IMG/VR virus record: IMGVR_UViG_3300030110_003311
Coordinates: 1-23,238 of that record
Direction: 5' to 3' (one strand)
DNA length: 23,238 nucleotides
Source of the DNA: a virus
Shown here: positions 7,195 to 14,822 of the stretch, in pieces
How the letters are laid out: the number at the start of each line of letters is the position of its first letter
Position numbering within the stretch: the stretch's first letter is position 1
Program-made: the position numbers and the translations under genes
Notes under the pieces: generated by a model
Databases searched by the model: none
What the model was told of the DNA's origin: nothing
What the model saw: only the letters and a program-made list of their open reading frames with translations

Positions 7195-7754
7195 AAAATT
7201 TAATTGGTGAGTACAATTTTTTAACACCTAAACAAGTATCTATATTTTTAAGAACTTTTAAAGACGTAAATAATTTTACAGATTCGACTGTAGTATCTGA
7301 AAAAGGAGATGGAGTAGTTGATAAAAGTGTAAGATATGTAAAAGATTATGGTTTAAATAGAAACAGAACTTTAACAGAAACGCATTGGTTTAATCTTCTT
7401 TGTTTTCTTTTAGGAAAAATTTCAAATCTTTATTTTCAAGATAGAGAAATTAATAATAGAATTCAAAAGATTTCAGACTTAGTGCTTTTAAAATATACTA
7501 AAGGAGGTTTTTATAAAACTCACTGCGATAGTGGCACACATAATCACAGAGAACTTTCTGCAGTAATATTTTTAAATAATGATTATGAAGGAGGTCACTT
7601 ACAATTTTTTGAACCTAATTCAAAAGATTTAATTTTAGATGTAAAACCTGATGTAGGTAAAGTAGTTTTGTGGCCAAGCAATTATTTGTTTCCACATCAA
7701 GCTACACCAGTAACAAAAGGAACAAGGTATACAATAGTATCATGGATGGTTTAA
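7185..7754 (+). CDS. 2-oxoglutarate/Fe(II) oxygenase, prolyl 4-hydroxylase-like
   Basis: The 189-residue protein has the catalytic set of the prolyl-4-hydroxylase-type 2OG-Fe(II) dioxygenases. His113-x-Asp115 bind iron in YKTHCDSG, the distal iron His171 lies in LFPHQATPV, and Arg181 in KGTRYTIVSW fits the 2-oxoglutarate carboxylate ligand. ELSAVIFLN and EGGHLQFFEP between them are the expected core strands. Such enzymes use O2 and 2OG to hydroxylate a protein side chain or small molecule. The target here is unknown. The length fits a stand-alone catalytic domain. It overlaps the DUF6065-like gene by 10 bases and the next oxygenase by 13, and it lies just after the Gly/Pro-containing adhesin. 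Confidence 0.85.
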   Translation: MELKNLIGEYNFLTPKQVSIFLRTFKDVNNFTDSTVVSEKGDGVVDKSVRYVKDYGLNRNRTLTETHWFNLLCFLLGKISNLYFQDREINNRIQKISDLVLLKYTKGGFYKTHCDSGTHNHRELSAVIFLNNDYEGGHLQFFEPNSKDLILDVKPDVGKVVLWPSNYLFPHQATPVTKGTRYTIVSWMV

Positions 7755-8290
7755 AAAAATATGTTTATATAAAAAACATTCTTTCAAAAGATGAAAGAGA
7801 TATGTTGTTTAATTATGCTAAAATGTATAATGCTCAAAATAAATGTAATTTTGAAACTCAAACAGATTTATTAGAAACTTATGAATATGGCGGTAGTTTA
7901 ACAGATTCTCTATTAGTATCAAAAAAGAAACAAATAGAACAAGCAAGTAATTTAAAATTAATGGAGACTTATAGTTATTGGAGATTATATAAAAAATTTT
8001 CTGATTTAAGCAAACATACAGACAGAGATTCTTGTGAAGTTACGGTAAGTGTAACTGTCAAATCAGATTTAGACGATTGGCCTTTATTTATAGATGGTGA
8101 AAGAATAATTATAGAACCAGGTGATGGCGTATTATATTTTGGTAATAAACTAAAACACTGGAGAGAAGAATATGAAGGGGATTATTCTTTTCAAATTTTT
8201 TTTCACTATGTTCTTGAGAATGGAAAATTTAAAGATTATAAATGGGACAAAAGAGAATTATTAGGAATAGGTATTAGCGGTGCAGTTTAA
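7742..8290 (+). CDS. 2-oxoglutarate/Fe(II) oxygenase, second subfamily
   Basis: The 182-residue protein differs from the preceding oxygenase and is not a tandem duplicate. It contains YSYWRLYKKFSDLSKHTDR, with His92-x-Asp94 as iron ligands, then CEVTVSVTV and EPGDGVLYFGNKLKHW with the distal His139. Arg141 or a later polar residue may bind 2-oxoglutarate. This matches a prokaryotic and phage 2OG oxygenase family of unknown substrate. The ATG at 7742 is preferred. A longer frame runs upstream to 7670, but that would overlap the first oxygenase by 85 bases, and its extra residues are out-of-frame translation of conserved sequence. The chosen start leaves a 13-base overlap typical of coupling. 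Confidence 0.8.
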   Translation: MDGLKKYVYIKNILSKDERDMLFNYAKMYNAQNKCNFETQTDLLETYEYGGSLTDSLLVSKKKQIEQASNLKLMETYSYWRLYKKFSDLSKHTDRDSCEVTVSVTVKSDLDDWPLFIDGERIIIEPGDGVLYFGNKLKHWREEYEGDYSFQIFFHYVLENGKFKDYKWDKRELLGIGISGAV

Positions 8291-8504
8291 ATGGAACAAA
8301 AATAGTTGTGAAATAATTTTTTCTAAAAAAGAAAGAAAATTAATCAACGACAAAGGATTAGTAACCGTTGATTATAAAGATGGAAGAAATTTTGTTAATC
8401 AATTAGCTAGAATAGTAACTGAAATACATATCAACTATAAAGAAAATAATCCTAATTTTGAAAAAGACTTAAGTTTTGATGACTCAGAAGTTAAATTAAA
8501 ATGA
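8280..8504 (+). CDS. small unknown protein, GTG start
   Basis: The 74-residue, charged product is not recognised. It is Lys/Asn/Glu/Asp-rich with an N-terminal beta-strand pattern (CEIIFSKKERKLI), a central helix (NFVNQLARIVTEIHINYKE) and an acidic tail. The start is GTG at 8280, with an AGGA-type site about 15 bases upstream, overlapping the oxygenase stop by 11 bases. An ATG at 8291 is in another frame and stops after four codons. It is the last gene of the AT-rich auxiliary cluster. The 58 bases after it hold a promoter-like element and no other gene. Confidence 0.55.
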   Translation: MQFKWNKNSCEIIFSKKERKLINDKGLVTVDYKDGRNFVNQLARIVTEIHINYKENNPNFEKDLSFDDSEVKLK

Positions 8505-8533
8505 GCTTTTAAACACTAGAAATCTGTGATATT

Positions 8534-8542
8534 TGGTATAGT
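8534..8542 (+). promoter_or_regulatory. possible extended -10 promoter before the tail nozzle gene
   Basis: TGGTATAGT reads as an extended -10 element (TGN plus TATAGT at 8537-8542). No good -35 box is present at 16-18 bases upstream. It lies in the 58-base gap before 8563, 20 bases from the ATG, with AAGGA between. A promoter here would let the second structural block be transcribed separately from the auxiliary cluster. The evidence is weak in such AT-rich DNA. Confidence 0.35.
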
Positions 8543-8562
8543 ATTAGAAAAAAAGGATCCTT

Positions 8563-10743
8563 ATGTTACAAAAAATAGGTTTTCAACCAGGTATAAATAA
8601 ACAAATCTCAGAAACCACAGCAGAAGGCCAGTGGGTAGACTGCGATAATGTTAGATTTAGATATGGCACACCTGAAAAAATAGGTGGTTGGAAACAATTA
8701 GGAACGGATGATTTGACAGGAGCTGTAAGAGGACTTCATCATTACGTTAATAGTCTAGGTAGAAAATATGCAATTATAGGAAGTAATAGAATTCTATATG
8801 CATATTCAGGAGGTATATTTTATGACATACATCCTATTAAATCTACTACTACACTTACGAGTGCTTTTAGCACTACTAATGGATCACCAACAGTTACAAT
8901 AACTTTTTCTGGTGCTCACAATATTGCTGCAGGTGAAATATTGTTATTAGATAATTTTACTACAATAACAGGATCTAATTTTGGTGCCTCTGACTTTGAT
9001 GATAAAAAATTTATGGTAACATCCGTGCCATCAACAACAACACTTACAATTACAATGCCTTCTAATGAAACAGGGTCTGGTGCAACAACATCAGGTGGTA
9101 TTAGAGTTCAACATTATTACCCCGTAGGGCCAGCTGTACAAGCAGAAGGATTTGGATATGGTTTAGGGTCTTGGGGTGGTGAAGCTGCAGGAGCAGTTAC
9201 AACAACTTTAAATGGTGCAATCAATGATTCTACAACCACAATAGTATTATCAGACGCATCACAGTTTCCTGATTCTGGAACAAACTTTATTTTAATTGGT
9301 ACAGAAGAAATATCTTATACGGGTGTTTCATCAAACACTTTAACAGGTGTTACAAGAGGAGTTCGAAACACAACAGCAGCATCTCATAGTGATGGAGCTA
9401 CAATTACAAATACTTCCGATTATGTTGCATGGGGTGAAGCGGCCTCAGGTGATTTAGTTATTGAACCTGGTATGTGGTCATTAGATAACTTTGGTGACAA
9501 AGCAATTTGTTTAATTGTTAATGGTGCTGTATTCGAATGGGATTCATCTTTATCAAATGCTACTGCAACAAGAGCAACAATTATTTCTGGTGCGCCAACT
9601 GCATCAAGACATATGTTAGTATCTACACCGGATCGTCACTTAGTATTCTTTGGAACAGAAACAACTATTGGAGATACATCTACACAAGATGACATGTTTA
9701 TAAGATTCTCGGATCAAGAAGATATAAACACATATATACCAACAGCAACCAATACAGCTGGTACACAAAGACTGGCCGACGGATCACAGATCAGAGGAGC
9801 AATAAGAGGTAGAGATGCAATCTATGTTTGGACTGATACAGCATTATTTACACAACGTTTTGTTGGTCAACCATTTACGTTTGCGTTTACACAAGTTGGA
9901 ACACACTGTGGACTTGTTGGAAAGAATGCATGTGTGGAAGTTGATGGTGCTGCATATTGGATGTCAGAGAACGGTTTCTTTAGATATGCTGGTAAACTAG
10001 AATCATTACCATGTTTAGTAGAAGATTTTGTTTATGATGATATAAATTTAACTTCTGGTAATCAAATGATATCAGCCGGACTAAATAATTTGTTTGGTGA
10101 AGTAATGTGGTTTTATCCAACGTCTTCATCATCAGTTGTAAATAGAATGGTTTCATATAATTATTTTGACTCTTCTCCACAAAGACCAGTTTGGACAAAT
10201 GGCACATTATCTAGAACTATGTGGAGAGATTCTGCGGTGTTTGGAACTCCACATGCAACAGAATATGATGCAAATACTGATACATCTTTTGATGTTGTAG
10301 GAAATACAGAAGGTATTACAACTTACTATGAACATGAAATAGGAACCGATCAAAATAAAAATGGAACTATAACTGCAATTACTTCAAACATATCCTCTGG
10401 AGATTTTGACATTACACAAGCAAGAGCACAAGGCACAGGACAAGCTACGGGTGTTGCAACATTTAGAGGAGATGGTGAGTTTATAATGAAGATAAGAAGA
10501 TTTGTACCTGATTTTATAAGTCAGGTAGGAGCAACTAGAATTACATTACAATTAAAAAATTATCCTAATAGTTCACAAGCTAGTTCACCACTTGGACCAT
10601 TTGATATAACATCTTCAACTACAAAAATAGATACTCGTGCAAGAGCTAGAGCTATTGCATTAAAAATACAAAATATAGCAGCTAGTCAAAGTTGGAAACT
10701 AGGAACTTTTAGATTAGATACACAACCAGATGGTAGAAGATAA
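8563..10743 (+). CDS. tail nozzle / tail tubular protein B-like
   Basis: The 726-residue protein opens with GFQPGINKQ, CDNVRFRYGTPEKIGGW and a stretch of strands (VRGLHHYV, KYAIIGSNRILYAY) typical of the gp10/gp12-type nozzle proteins of podoviruses. Two beta modules appear inserted at about residues 92-180 and 212-283. The second ends with LTGVTRGVRNTTAASHSDGA, a segment recurring in phage tail proteins. The middle (residues about 350-470) has propeller-like strands (RHLVFFGTE, DAIYVWTDTALFTQRF). Size and position after two adaptors fit a hexameric tail nozzle. Start is ATG with AAGGA upstream, and its stop overlaps the next start. The family identity is by pattern only. Confidence 0.65.
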   Translation: MLQKIGFQPGINKQISETTAEGQWVDCDNVRFRYGTPEKIGGWKQLGTDDLTGAVRGLHHYVNSLGRKYAIIGSNRILYAYSGGIFYDIHPIKSTTTLTSAFSTTNGSPTVTITFSGAHNIAAGEILLLDNFTTITGSNFGASDFDDKKFMVTSVPSTTTLTITMPSNETGSGATTSGGIRVQHYYPVGPAVQAEGFGYGLGSWGGEAAGAVTTTLNGAINDSTTTIVLSDASQFPDSGTNFILIGTEEISYTGVSSNTLTGVTRGVRNTTAASHSDGATITNTSDYVAWGEAASGDLVIEPGMWSLDNFGDKAICLIVNGAVFEWDSSLSNATATRATIISGAPTASRHMLVSTPDRHLVFFGTETTIGDTSTQDDMFIRFSDQEDINTYIPTATNTAGTQRLADGSQIRGAIRGRDAIYVWTDTALFTQRFVGQPFTFAFTQVGTHCGLVGKNACVEVDGAAYWMSENGFFRYAGKLESLPCLVEDFVYDDINLTSGNQMISAGLNNLFGEVMWFYPTSSSSVVNRMVSYNYFDSSPQRPVWTNGTLSRTMWRDSAVFGTPHATEYDANTDTSFDVVGNTEGITTYYEHEIGTDQNKNGTITAITSNISSGDFDITQARAQGTGQATGVATFRGDGEFIMKIRRFVPDFISQVGATRITLQLKNYPNSSQASSPLGPFDITSSTTKIDTRARARAIALKIQNIAASQSWKLGTFRLDTQPDGRR

Positions 10744-10907
10744 TGGCAAAGATAGCACAAGTAATAACTAGACCGTCAAAAGAATATGATTTACAAACAG
10801 CGGAAGCGCAAGTCAGAGATCTTGATGCAATCGTTGAAAAATTAAATTCAACATATCAAGAAGATTTAAAAGAGGAGATAGAAGCGTTTAACTTCTTTAT
10901 AAATTAA
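10743..10907 (+). CDS. small helical protein, 54 residues
   Basis: This 54-codon gene begins in TAATG with the nozzle gene and ends in TAATG with the next. The product has a short beta-like N terminus (AKIAQVITRPSKEY) and then one long amphipathic helix or coiled coil from about residue 17 to 50, rich in Gln, Glu, Asp and Leu. No membrane segment or catalytic motif is present. Its place between virion genes, with coupling on both sides, makes it a probable minor structural or assembly protein. I do not recognise a family. Confidence 0.65.
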   Translation: MAKIAQVITRPSKEYDLQTAEAQVRDLDAIVEKLNSTYQEDLKEEIEAFNFFIN

Positions 10908-11236
10908 TGGCAAATCAATTTAAATTCGCAGGTATAGATGATAGCACAAGCGGAAGTGCTTTGAGTCCTTTGGGATCTAGTAATCCTTTAGTAAGTGAGA
11001 CCTATGTTATTAAATCTATATTAGTTACATCAGCCGGAACGCCTACGGTAACTGTTGCTAATAATAGTATTACAGCTATAAAGTCAGCTGCTTTGACAGC
11101 TAATGTTACAACAGAATTACTAACCAATCCATTAGTAGTAGAAGGTGGAAAAACCTTTACAATTCAAGCTAGCACTACAGACTCATTTGATGTAGCTATT
11201 AGCTACTTAAACATTAAGAAAGAGGTAACAACATAA
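10907..11236 (+). CDS. small virion protein, hypothetical
   Basis: The 109-residue, Thr/Ser/Ala/Val-rich product is predicted all-beta, with strands such as YVIKSILVTS, VTELLTNPLVV and FDVAISYLNI. It has no cysteine, membrane span or known motif. Both ends are TAATG-coupled. Composition and size resemble the protein at 5030, and both may be beta-sandwich virion components. A minor tail or head protein is the most reasonable reading. Confidence 0.6.
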   Translation: MANQFKFAGIDDSTSGSALSPLGSSNPLVSETYVIKSILVTSAGTPTVTVANNSITAIKSAALTANVTTELLTNPLVVEGGKTFTIQASTTDSFDVAISYLNIKKEVTT

Positions 11237-11406
11237 TGATTGAAATACAACCAGATAAAATAATAGAAAAAATAACAAATAAAAAAACAGGAGAAACATA
11301 TAAGACTGATAAAGAGTGGAAAGATAAAGGTATATCATCAGAAGACATACGAAAAGATGTAACTGTAATCATGCCTAGCCTTGATTTATTAGGAGAAACA
11401 AAATAG
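11236..11406 (+). CDS. small charged protein, 56 residues
   Basis: This 56-codon gene starts in the TAATG of the preceding gene and ends nine bases before the next ATG. The product is Lys/Glu/Asp-rich (ITNKKTGETYKTDKEWKDKG), with an internal segment suggesting a beta hairpin, then DVTVIMPSLDLLGETK. The pattern E-K-I-T-N-K-K-T-G-E-x-Y recalls short tail proteins of other marine phages. No function can be given. Gene order and coupling support that it is translated. Confidence 0.6.
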   Translation: MIEIQPDKIIEKITNKKTGETYKTDKEWKDKGISSEDIRKDVTVIMPSLDLLGETK

Positions 11407-11415
11407 AATAGTACG

Positions 11416-12636
11416 ATGGCCATAACAAACTTACAACAAGCTAGACAACTTTATCGATTTGGTGGAGATACCATGGGCGGTCCAAATGATAAATCTATAG
11501 ATGGACCAGGTCCTGAGGATAAAAGCACTATGGAACAAACTATGAATACAAGAGCAGCTATTATAGATGCTCAAAAAACTAAACCATCAAATGTAAATAA
11601 CATTACTAATACAGTTGGTGATGCTATGCTTCTTAAAAATTTAATAAATTTAAATCCTTTAGGCATTGTAAAAAATATTGGGTCTAAAATACTTTTAGAT
11701 AAAGTAATAAATCAAGTTAATCAAGAAGATGAGGATACGATGTTAGCTGATGGTGGTAGAGCAGGTTTAGCTGAAGGCGGCATGCCTTACGAAGGTGGGA
11801 TCATGGACCTTGAATCAGCAAGACAGATGTATGGTTTAGGTAAACTTGTTAAAAAAGTTACACGATCAGTTAAGAAAATAGCTAAGTCACCGATAGGTAA
11901 AGCTGCTTTATTATATGCCGGCGGGGCTGGATTAGGAGCCTTGGGAACAGGAACAGGATTTGCAGGATTTAAAGCTGGATTAATGAGTCCAACAACATTG
12001 TTTGGTAATTTAAAAACTACATTTGGTAAAGGAAGTTTTAATCCGTTTTTAAGAAAAGTTGGTACAGATGCTGATCCATTTTTTAGTCCTTTTGGAAAAT
12101 TTGCAAGTAAATTAGGAATTGTTAATAAATCAGGTATTCCATCAATTGGAACTGCAATTACAGCAGCATCAGCAATAGCAGGTGCTTTAACACCGGAACA
12201 AGAAGAAGAAGCACAAAAAATTTCAGATGAGACAGGAATAGATATAGAGACTATAAGAGCTAATCCTAATGAATATCTAGCAAGAAGATTTAGAGCAGAG
12301 GGTGGTTCTATGGATGAACCGGTTGCTAAAAAGACTATGCCATTATTAGATATGGATGGTCAAGAAATGGATTTAAGAGCTGAAGGTGGATTCGTTCCAA
12401 TAGGACGTATGGAAAAAGCAGATGATGTCCCTGCAAGATTATCAAAGAATGAATTTGTATTTACAGCTGATGCTGTAAGAAATGCAGGTGAAGGAGATGT
12501 GGACAAAGGCGCAGAAGTTATGTATAACATGATGAAGAACCTCGAATCCGGAGGTGACGTATCGGAAGAATCGCAAGGATTAGATGGCGCAAGAAAAATG
12601 TTTCAAACATCACAAAGACTAGAGGAAGTAATATAA
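11416..12636 (+). CDS. internal virion protein
   Basis: The 406-residue protein has features of internal or ejection proteins in marine podovirus-like phages. A LADGGRAGLAEGG-type segment lies near residue 110. A hydrophobic Gly/Ala stretch at about 161-186 could insert in a membrane. Near residue 330 is GGFVPIGRMEKADDVPARLS, followed by EFVFTADAVRNAGEGD and a helix, a block that recurs in these phages. A motif L-x-x-A-R-[Q/K]-[L/M]-[Y/F] occurs three times, at residues 6-13, 132-139 and 389-396, which divides the protein into two halves plus a terminus. No strong Shine-Dalgarno is evident nine bases after the previous stop. Its TAA overlaps the next ATG. Confidence 0.55.
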   Translation: MAITNLQQARQLYRFGGDTMGGPNDKSIDGPGPEDKSTMEQTMNTRAAIIDAQKTKPSNVNNITNTVGDAMLLKNLINLNPLGIVKNIGSKILLDKVINQVNQEDEDTMLADGGRAGLAEGGMPYEGGIMDLESARQMYGLGKLVKKVTRSVKKIAKSPIGKAALLYAGGAGLGALGTGTGFAGFKAGLMSPTTLFGNLKTTFGKGSFNPFLRKVGTDADPFFSPFGKFASKLGIVNKSGIPSIGTAITAASAIAGALTPEQEEEAQKISDETGIDIETIRANPNEYLARRFRAEGGSMDEPVAKKTMPLLDMDGQEMDLRAEGGFVPIGRMEKADDVPARLSKNEFVFTADAVRNAGEGDVDKGAEVMYNMMKNLESGGDVSEESQGLDGARKMFQTSQRLEEVI

Positions 12637-12848
12637 TGACTTTATTAACAAAAGGTTTAGGCGCTGTTCACAAAAATTTTGTAAAAAGAATTACTAAAAC
12701 TCCAAATAAAACTTTTAAAGATCCTATATATGGTTCTTCAGGGAAAGACGTTAAAAAAAATATTATAAAAGAGCAAACTAGTAAAGCACAAAAATTTAAA
12801 CAAAAAGGTGATACTTATCAGGCACCTATACATTTTGGAGAAAAATAA
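12636..12848 (+). CDS. small basic protein, hypothetical
   Basis: The 70-residue product is strongly basic (many Lys, few acidic residues), with GLGAVHKNFVKRITKTPNK at the N terminus and a polar C terminus ending in HFGEK. There is no membrane segment or cysteine. Its start and stop both lie in TAATG overlaps between internal virion protein genes. Binding to packaged DNA or to the acidic internal proteins is possible from charge, but nothing specific is visible. Confidence 0.6.
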   Translation: MTLLTKGLGAVHKNFVKRITKTPNKTFKDPIYGSSGKDVKKNIIKEQTSKAQKFKQKGDTYQAPIHFGEK

Positions 12849-13963
12849 TGGCTATTCAACAATCACAAGTTTTACCTGCACAATTTGTTCAAGACCTAGG
12901 ACAAGATTTAGCAAAACAAGTAACAGCACAATCAGGTGTACCTGTTGTATCAACTGGTATTGCTGGTATCTCACAACAAGCAGGTGAGTCGGCTGCGGAT
13001 TTTGCAGCAAGACAAAGTGCAGCTCAAGACTTTACAACAAGACAACAAAATTTAGCTGGACTTGCACCACAAGTTGCAAGTCAAGATGCATTACAAACAC
13101 AAGCACAAACTTTAGCTCAACAAGGTGTAGGATCTTTTGCACCAGCTTTACAAAGAGCACAAACAGAAGCAGGACTTGCCTCTGGTTTAGGAACCTTGTC
13201 TCTTGGACAATTAGGAACAGCAGGAACAACATTAGGCGGCACTTCATTAGGAGCAACAGCATTTCAACAAGACGTACAAGACTTTATGTCCCCATATCAA
13301 TCACAAGTAATTGACGCTACATTAGCAGAGTTTGATCGTAATAAACAAATACAAGAACAAGGTATACGAGATCAACAAGCAGCTTTGGGTGCGCTCGGCA
13401 GTGGTCGAGCGGGAGTGCAACTCGCAGAGTTTGGCACAGGGGCTGCGAGAGAACGAGCTTTATTACAGGCCGGTCTCTTGCAACAGGGATTTGGTCAGGC
13501 GGCACAAGCCAGACAACAAGATATACAAAATAGATTTGGTTTAGGCCAAGCACAACAAGGTATAGCAGGAGCTACACAAAATTTAGGTGCATTTAGATCA
13601 GGACTTGCAGGTCAACAAGCAGCTCTTGGAGCACAAGAACAACAATTACAAGGAACAGATATTTCACGTTTAGGTCAGTTGGGCGCACTGAACCAGGCGC
13701 AAGCACAAGCTCAACTTGATGCACAAAGAGAAGCAGCAAGACAAGCTACATTCTTACCACAAGAACAGTTAGATAGATTTGCTGGTCAAGTAACAGGAAT
13801 CATGGGTGGATATCCTGGTCAAACACAAACAACAAATATACCTAACCCGACACCATTACAAACTGCACTAGGTGTTGGTACAACACTTGCTGGTATTTAT
13901 GGTGCAATAAAAAGTCCTGAAAGTTTAAGTTTAAGTTTAGGAAACCCATTTAGTAGAAATTAA
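12848..13963 (+). CDS. glutamine/alanine-rich internal virion (ejection) protein
   Basis: The 371-residue protein is extremely rich in Gln, Ala, Gly and Leu and predicted helical over most of residues 10-310. Residues about 178-226 contain ALGALGSGRAGVQLAEFG and ARERALLQAGLLQQGFGQAA, which I recall as the conserved core of this internal protein type in marine phages. The C terminus ends in a Gly/Ala-rich hydrophobic stretch (GVGTTLAGIYGAIKS) that may contact membrane. Helical, Q/A-rich internal proteins are ejected with DNA in short-tailed phages to extend the tail. The codons at about 13381-13520 are much richer in G and C than elsewhere (38 of 60 bases in 13381-13440). The next gene follows after one base. 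Confidence 0.55.
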   Translation: MAIQQSQVLPAQFVQDLGQDLAKQVTAQSGVPVVSTGIAGISQQAGESAADFAARQSAAQDFTTRQQNLAGLAPQVASQDALQTQAQTLAQQGVGSFAPALQRAQTEAGLASGLGTLSLGQLGTAGTTLGGTSLGATAFQQDVQDFMSPYQSQVIDATLAEFDRNKQIQEQGIRDQQAALGALGSGRAGVQLAEFGTGAARERALLQAGLLQQGFGQAAQARQQDIQNRFGLGQAQQGIAGATQNLGAFRSGLAGQQAALGAQEQQLQGTDISRLGQLGALNQAQAQAQLDAQREAARQATFLPQEQLDRFAGQVTGIMGGYPGQTQTTNIPNPTPLQTALGVGTTLAGIYGAIKSPESLSLSLGNPFSRN

Positions 13964-13964
13964 T

Positions 13965-14813
13965 ATGAATAGAACTTTAAAAAGACCAATGTTTAGAATA
14001 GGTGGATCAGCAGGAACTGGTATTACATCAGGATTAGATCAACCAAGAAAACAATATGCAAATGGCACACAAATGCCATCGTTTCAAGCAACAGGTCTAC
14101 CAGGTTTTTTAACTGGTTTTGGTTTAAATCTTTTAGCAACACCACCACAAGGTAATATATTTCAAACAGCAGGTATGGCTGCAAAGGATCCATTTAATCA
14201 ATTACAAGCAGGTCAAGCAAGACGAAGAGCATTAGAATCTGAAAAAGAATTTTTAAGAAGTGAAAGATTAGCTGGTCAAGAGTTTGAAGAAGGACAATTA
14301 GAAAAAAGATTAAAATCAGCAGAAGATATAGCTGCTATGAAAACTAACGAGAGTTTAACTGTTAATCAACTAGCGTCAACTTATCTTGATGACTATGATG
14401 GTGACTTAAACAAAGCAACAAACAAAGCTAAATTCTTTTTAGAAGTTAGACCAGAACTTGCAGGAACAGTTGGTGAAACACAGATAGGTGGTATTATCGA
14501 AGCTGATTTATCAAGTGAAAAACAAGCTAAAACATTTGCACGAGCAAATAGAAATAAAGTTGGTAAAGTATTTTGGGATATAAATACAGGCACACTTAAA
14601 AAATTAGTTAAGGACCCTGAAACAAATGCATTAGGATTTGTAGATTTTTCTATAACAGGAGACATGAAACCTGATGATGAAGGAGATAGTATACCAACTC
14701 CTGAAATAAAAAATCCAGGATTATTTGGTCAAGAGTCAAAACCAAAAAAAGATTTAAAAGAAGTTTTACCAGATTTAAGAGATTCGGAGTTTGACGAGGA
14801 CTTCTATCAATAG
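13965..14813 (+). CDS. internal virion protein, hypothetical
   Basis: The 282-residue protein starts with LKRPMFRIGGSAGTGITSGL, a head shared by internal proteins of marine phages. A hydrophobic patch (GFLTGFGLNLLA, about 47-58) follows, then a long charged helix or coiled coil at about 78-125. The second half is mixed alpha/beta with RPELAGTVGETQIGGIIEAD, and the C-terminal tail is acidic (DLRDSEFDEDFYQ). No enzymatic motif is seen. The gene follows the Q-rich protein by one base and precedes the 1310-residue protein, where a TAGGAG site overlaps its stop. This order supports a core or ejection component. Confidence 0.5.
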   Translation: MNRTLKRPMFRIGGSAGTGITSGLDQPRKQYANGTQMPSFQATGLPGFLTGFGLNLLATPPQGNIFQTAGMAAKDPFNQLQAGQARRRALESEKEFLRSERLAGQEFEEGQLEKRLKSAEDIAAMKTNESLTVNQLASTYLDDYDGDLNKATNKAKFFLEVRPELAGTVGETQIGGIIEADLSSEKQAKTFARANRNKVGKVFWDINTGTLKKLVKDPETNALGFVDFSITGDMKPDDEGDSIPTPEIKNPGLFGQESKPKKDLKEVLPDLRDSEFDEDFYQ

Positions 14814-14822
14814 GAGTTTTAA

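Noticed and set aside
7670-7741. Upstream extension of the second oxygenase to 7670
   Set aside because: The added 24 residues are an out-of-frame reading of the first oxygenase's conserved end. The ATG at 7742 gives a normal 13-base overlap and begins at the fold.
8291-8305. ATG at 8291 as start of the small gene
   Set aside because: It is in another frame and reaches a TAG after four codons. GTG at 8280 opens the 74-codon frame.
13032-13553. Minus- and plus-strand frames inside the Q-rich protein gene
   Set aside because: CAA/GCA codon bias leaves the other frames open and produces Leu/Val-rich shadow translations. None has a ribosome site or a recognisable motif.
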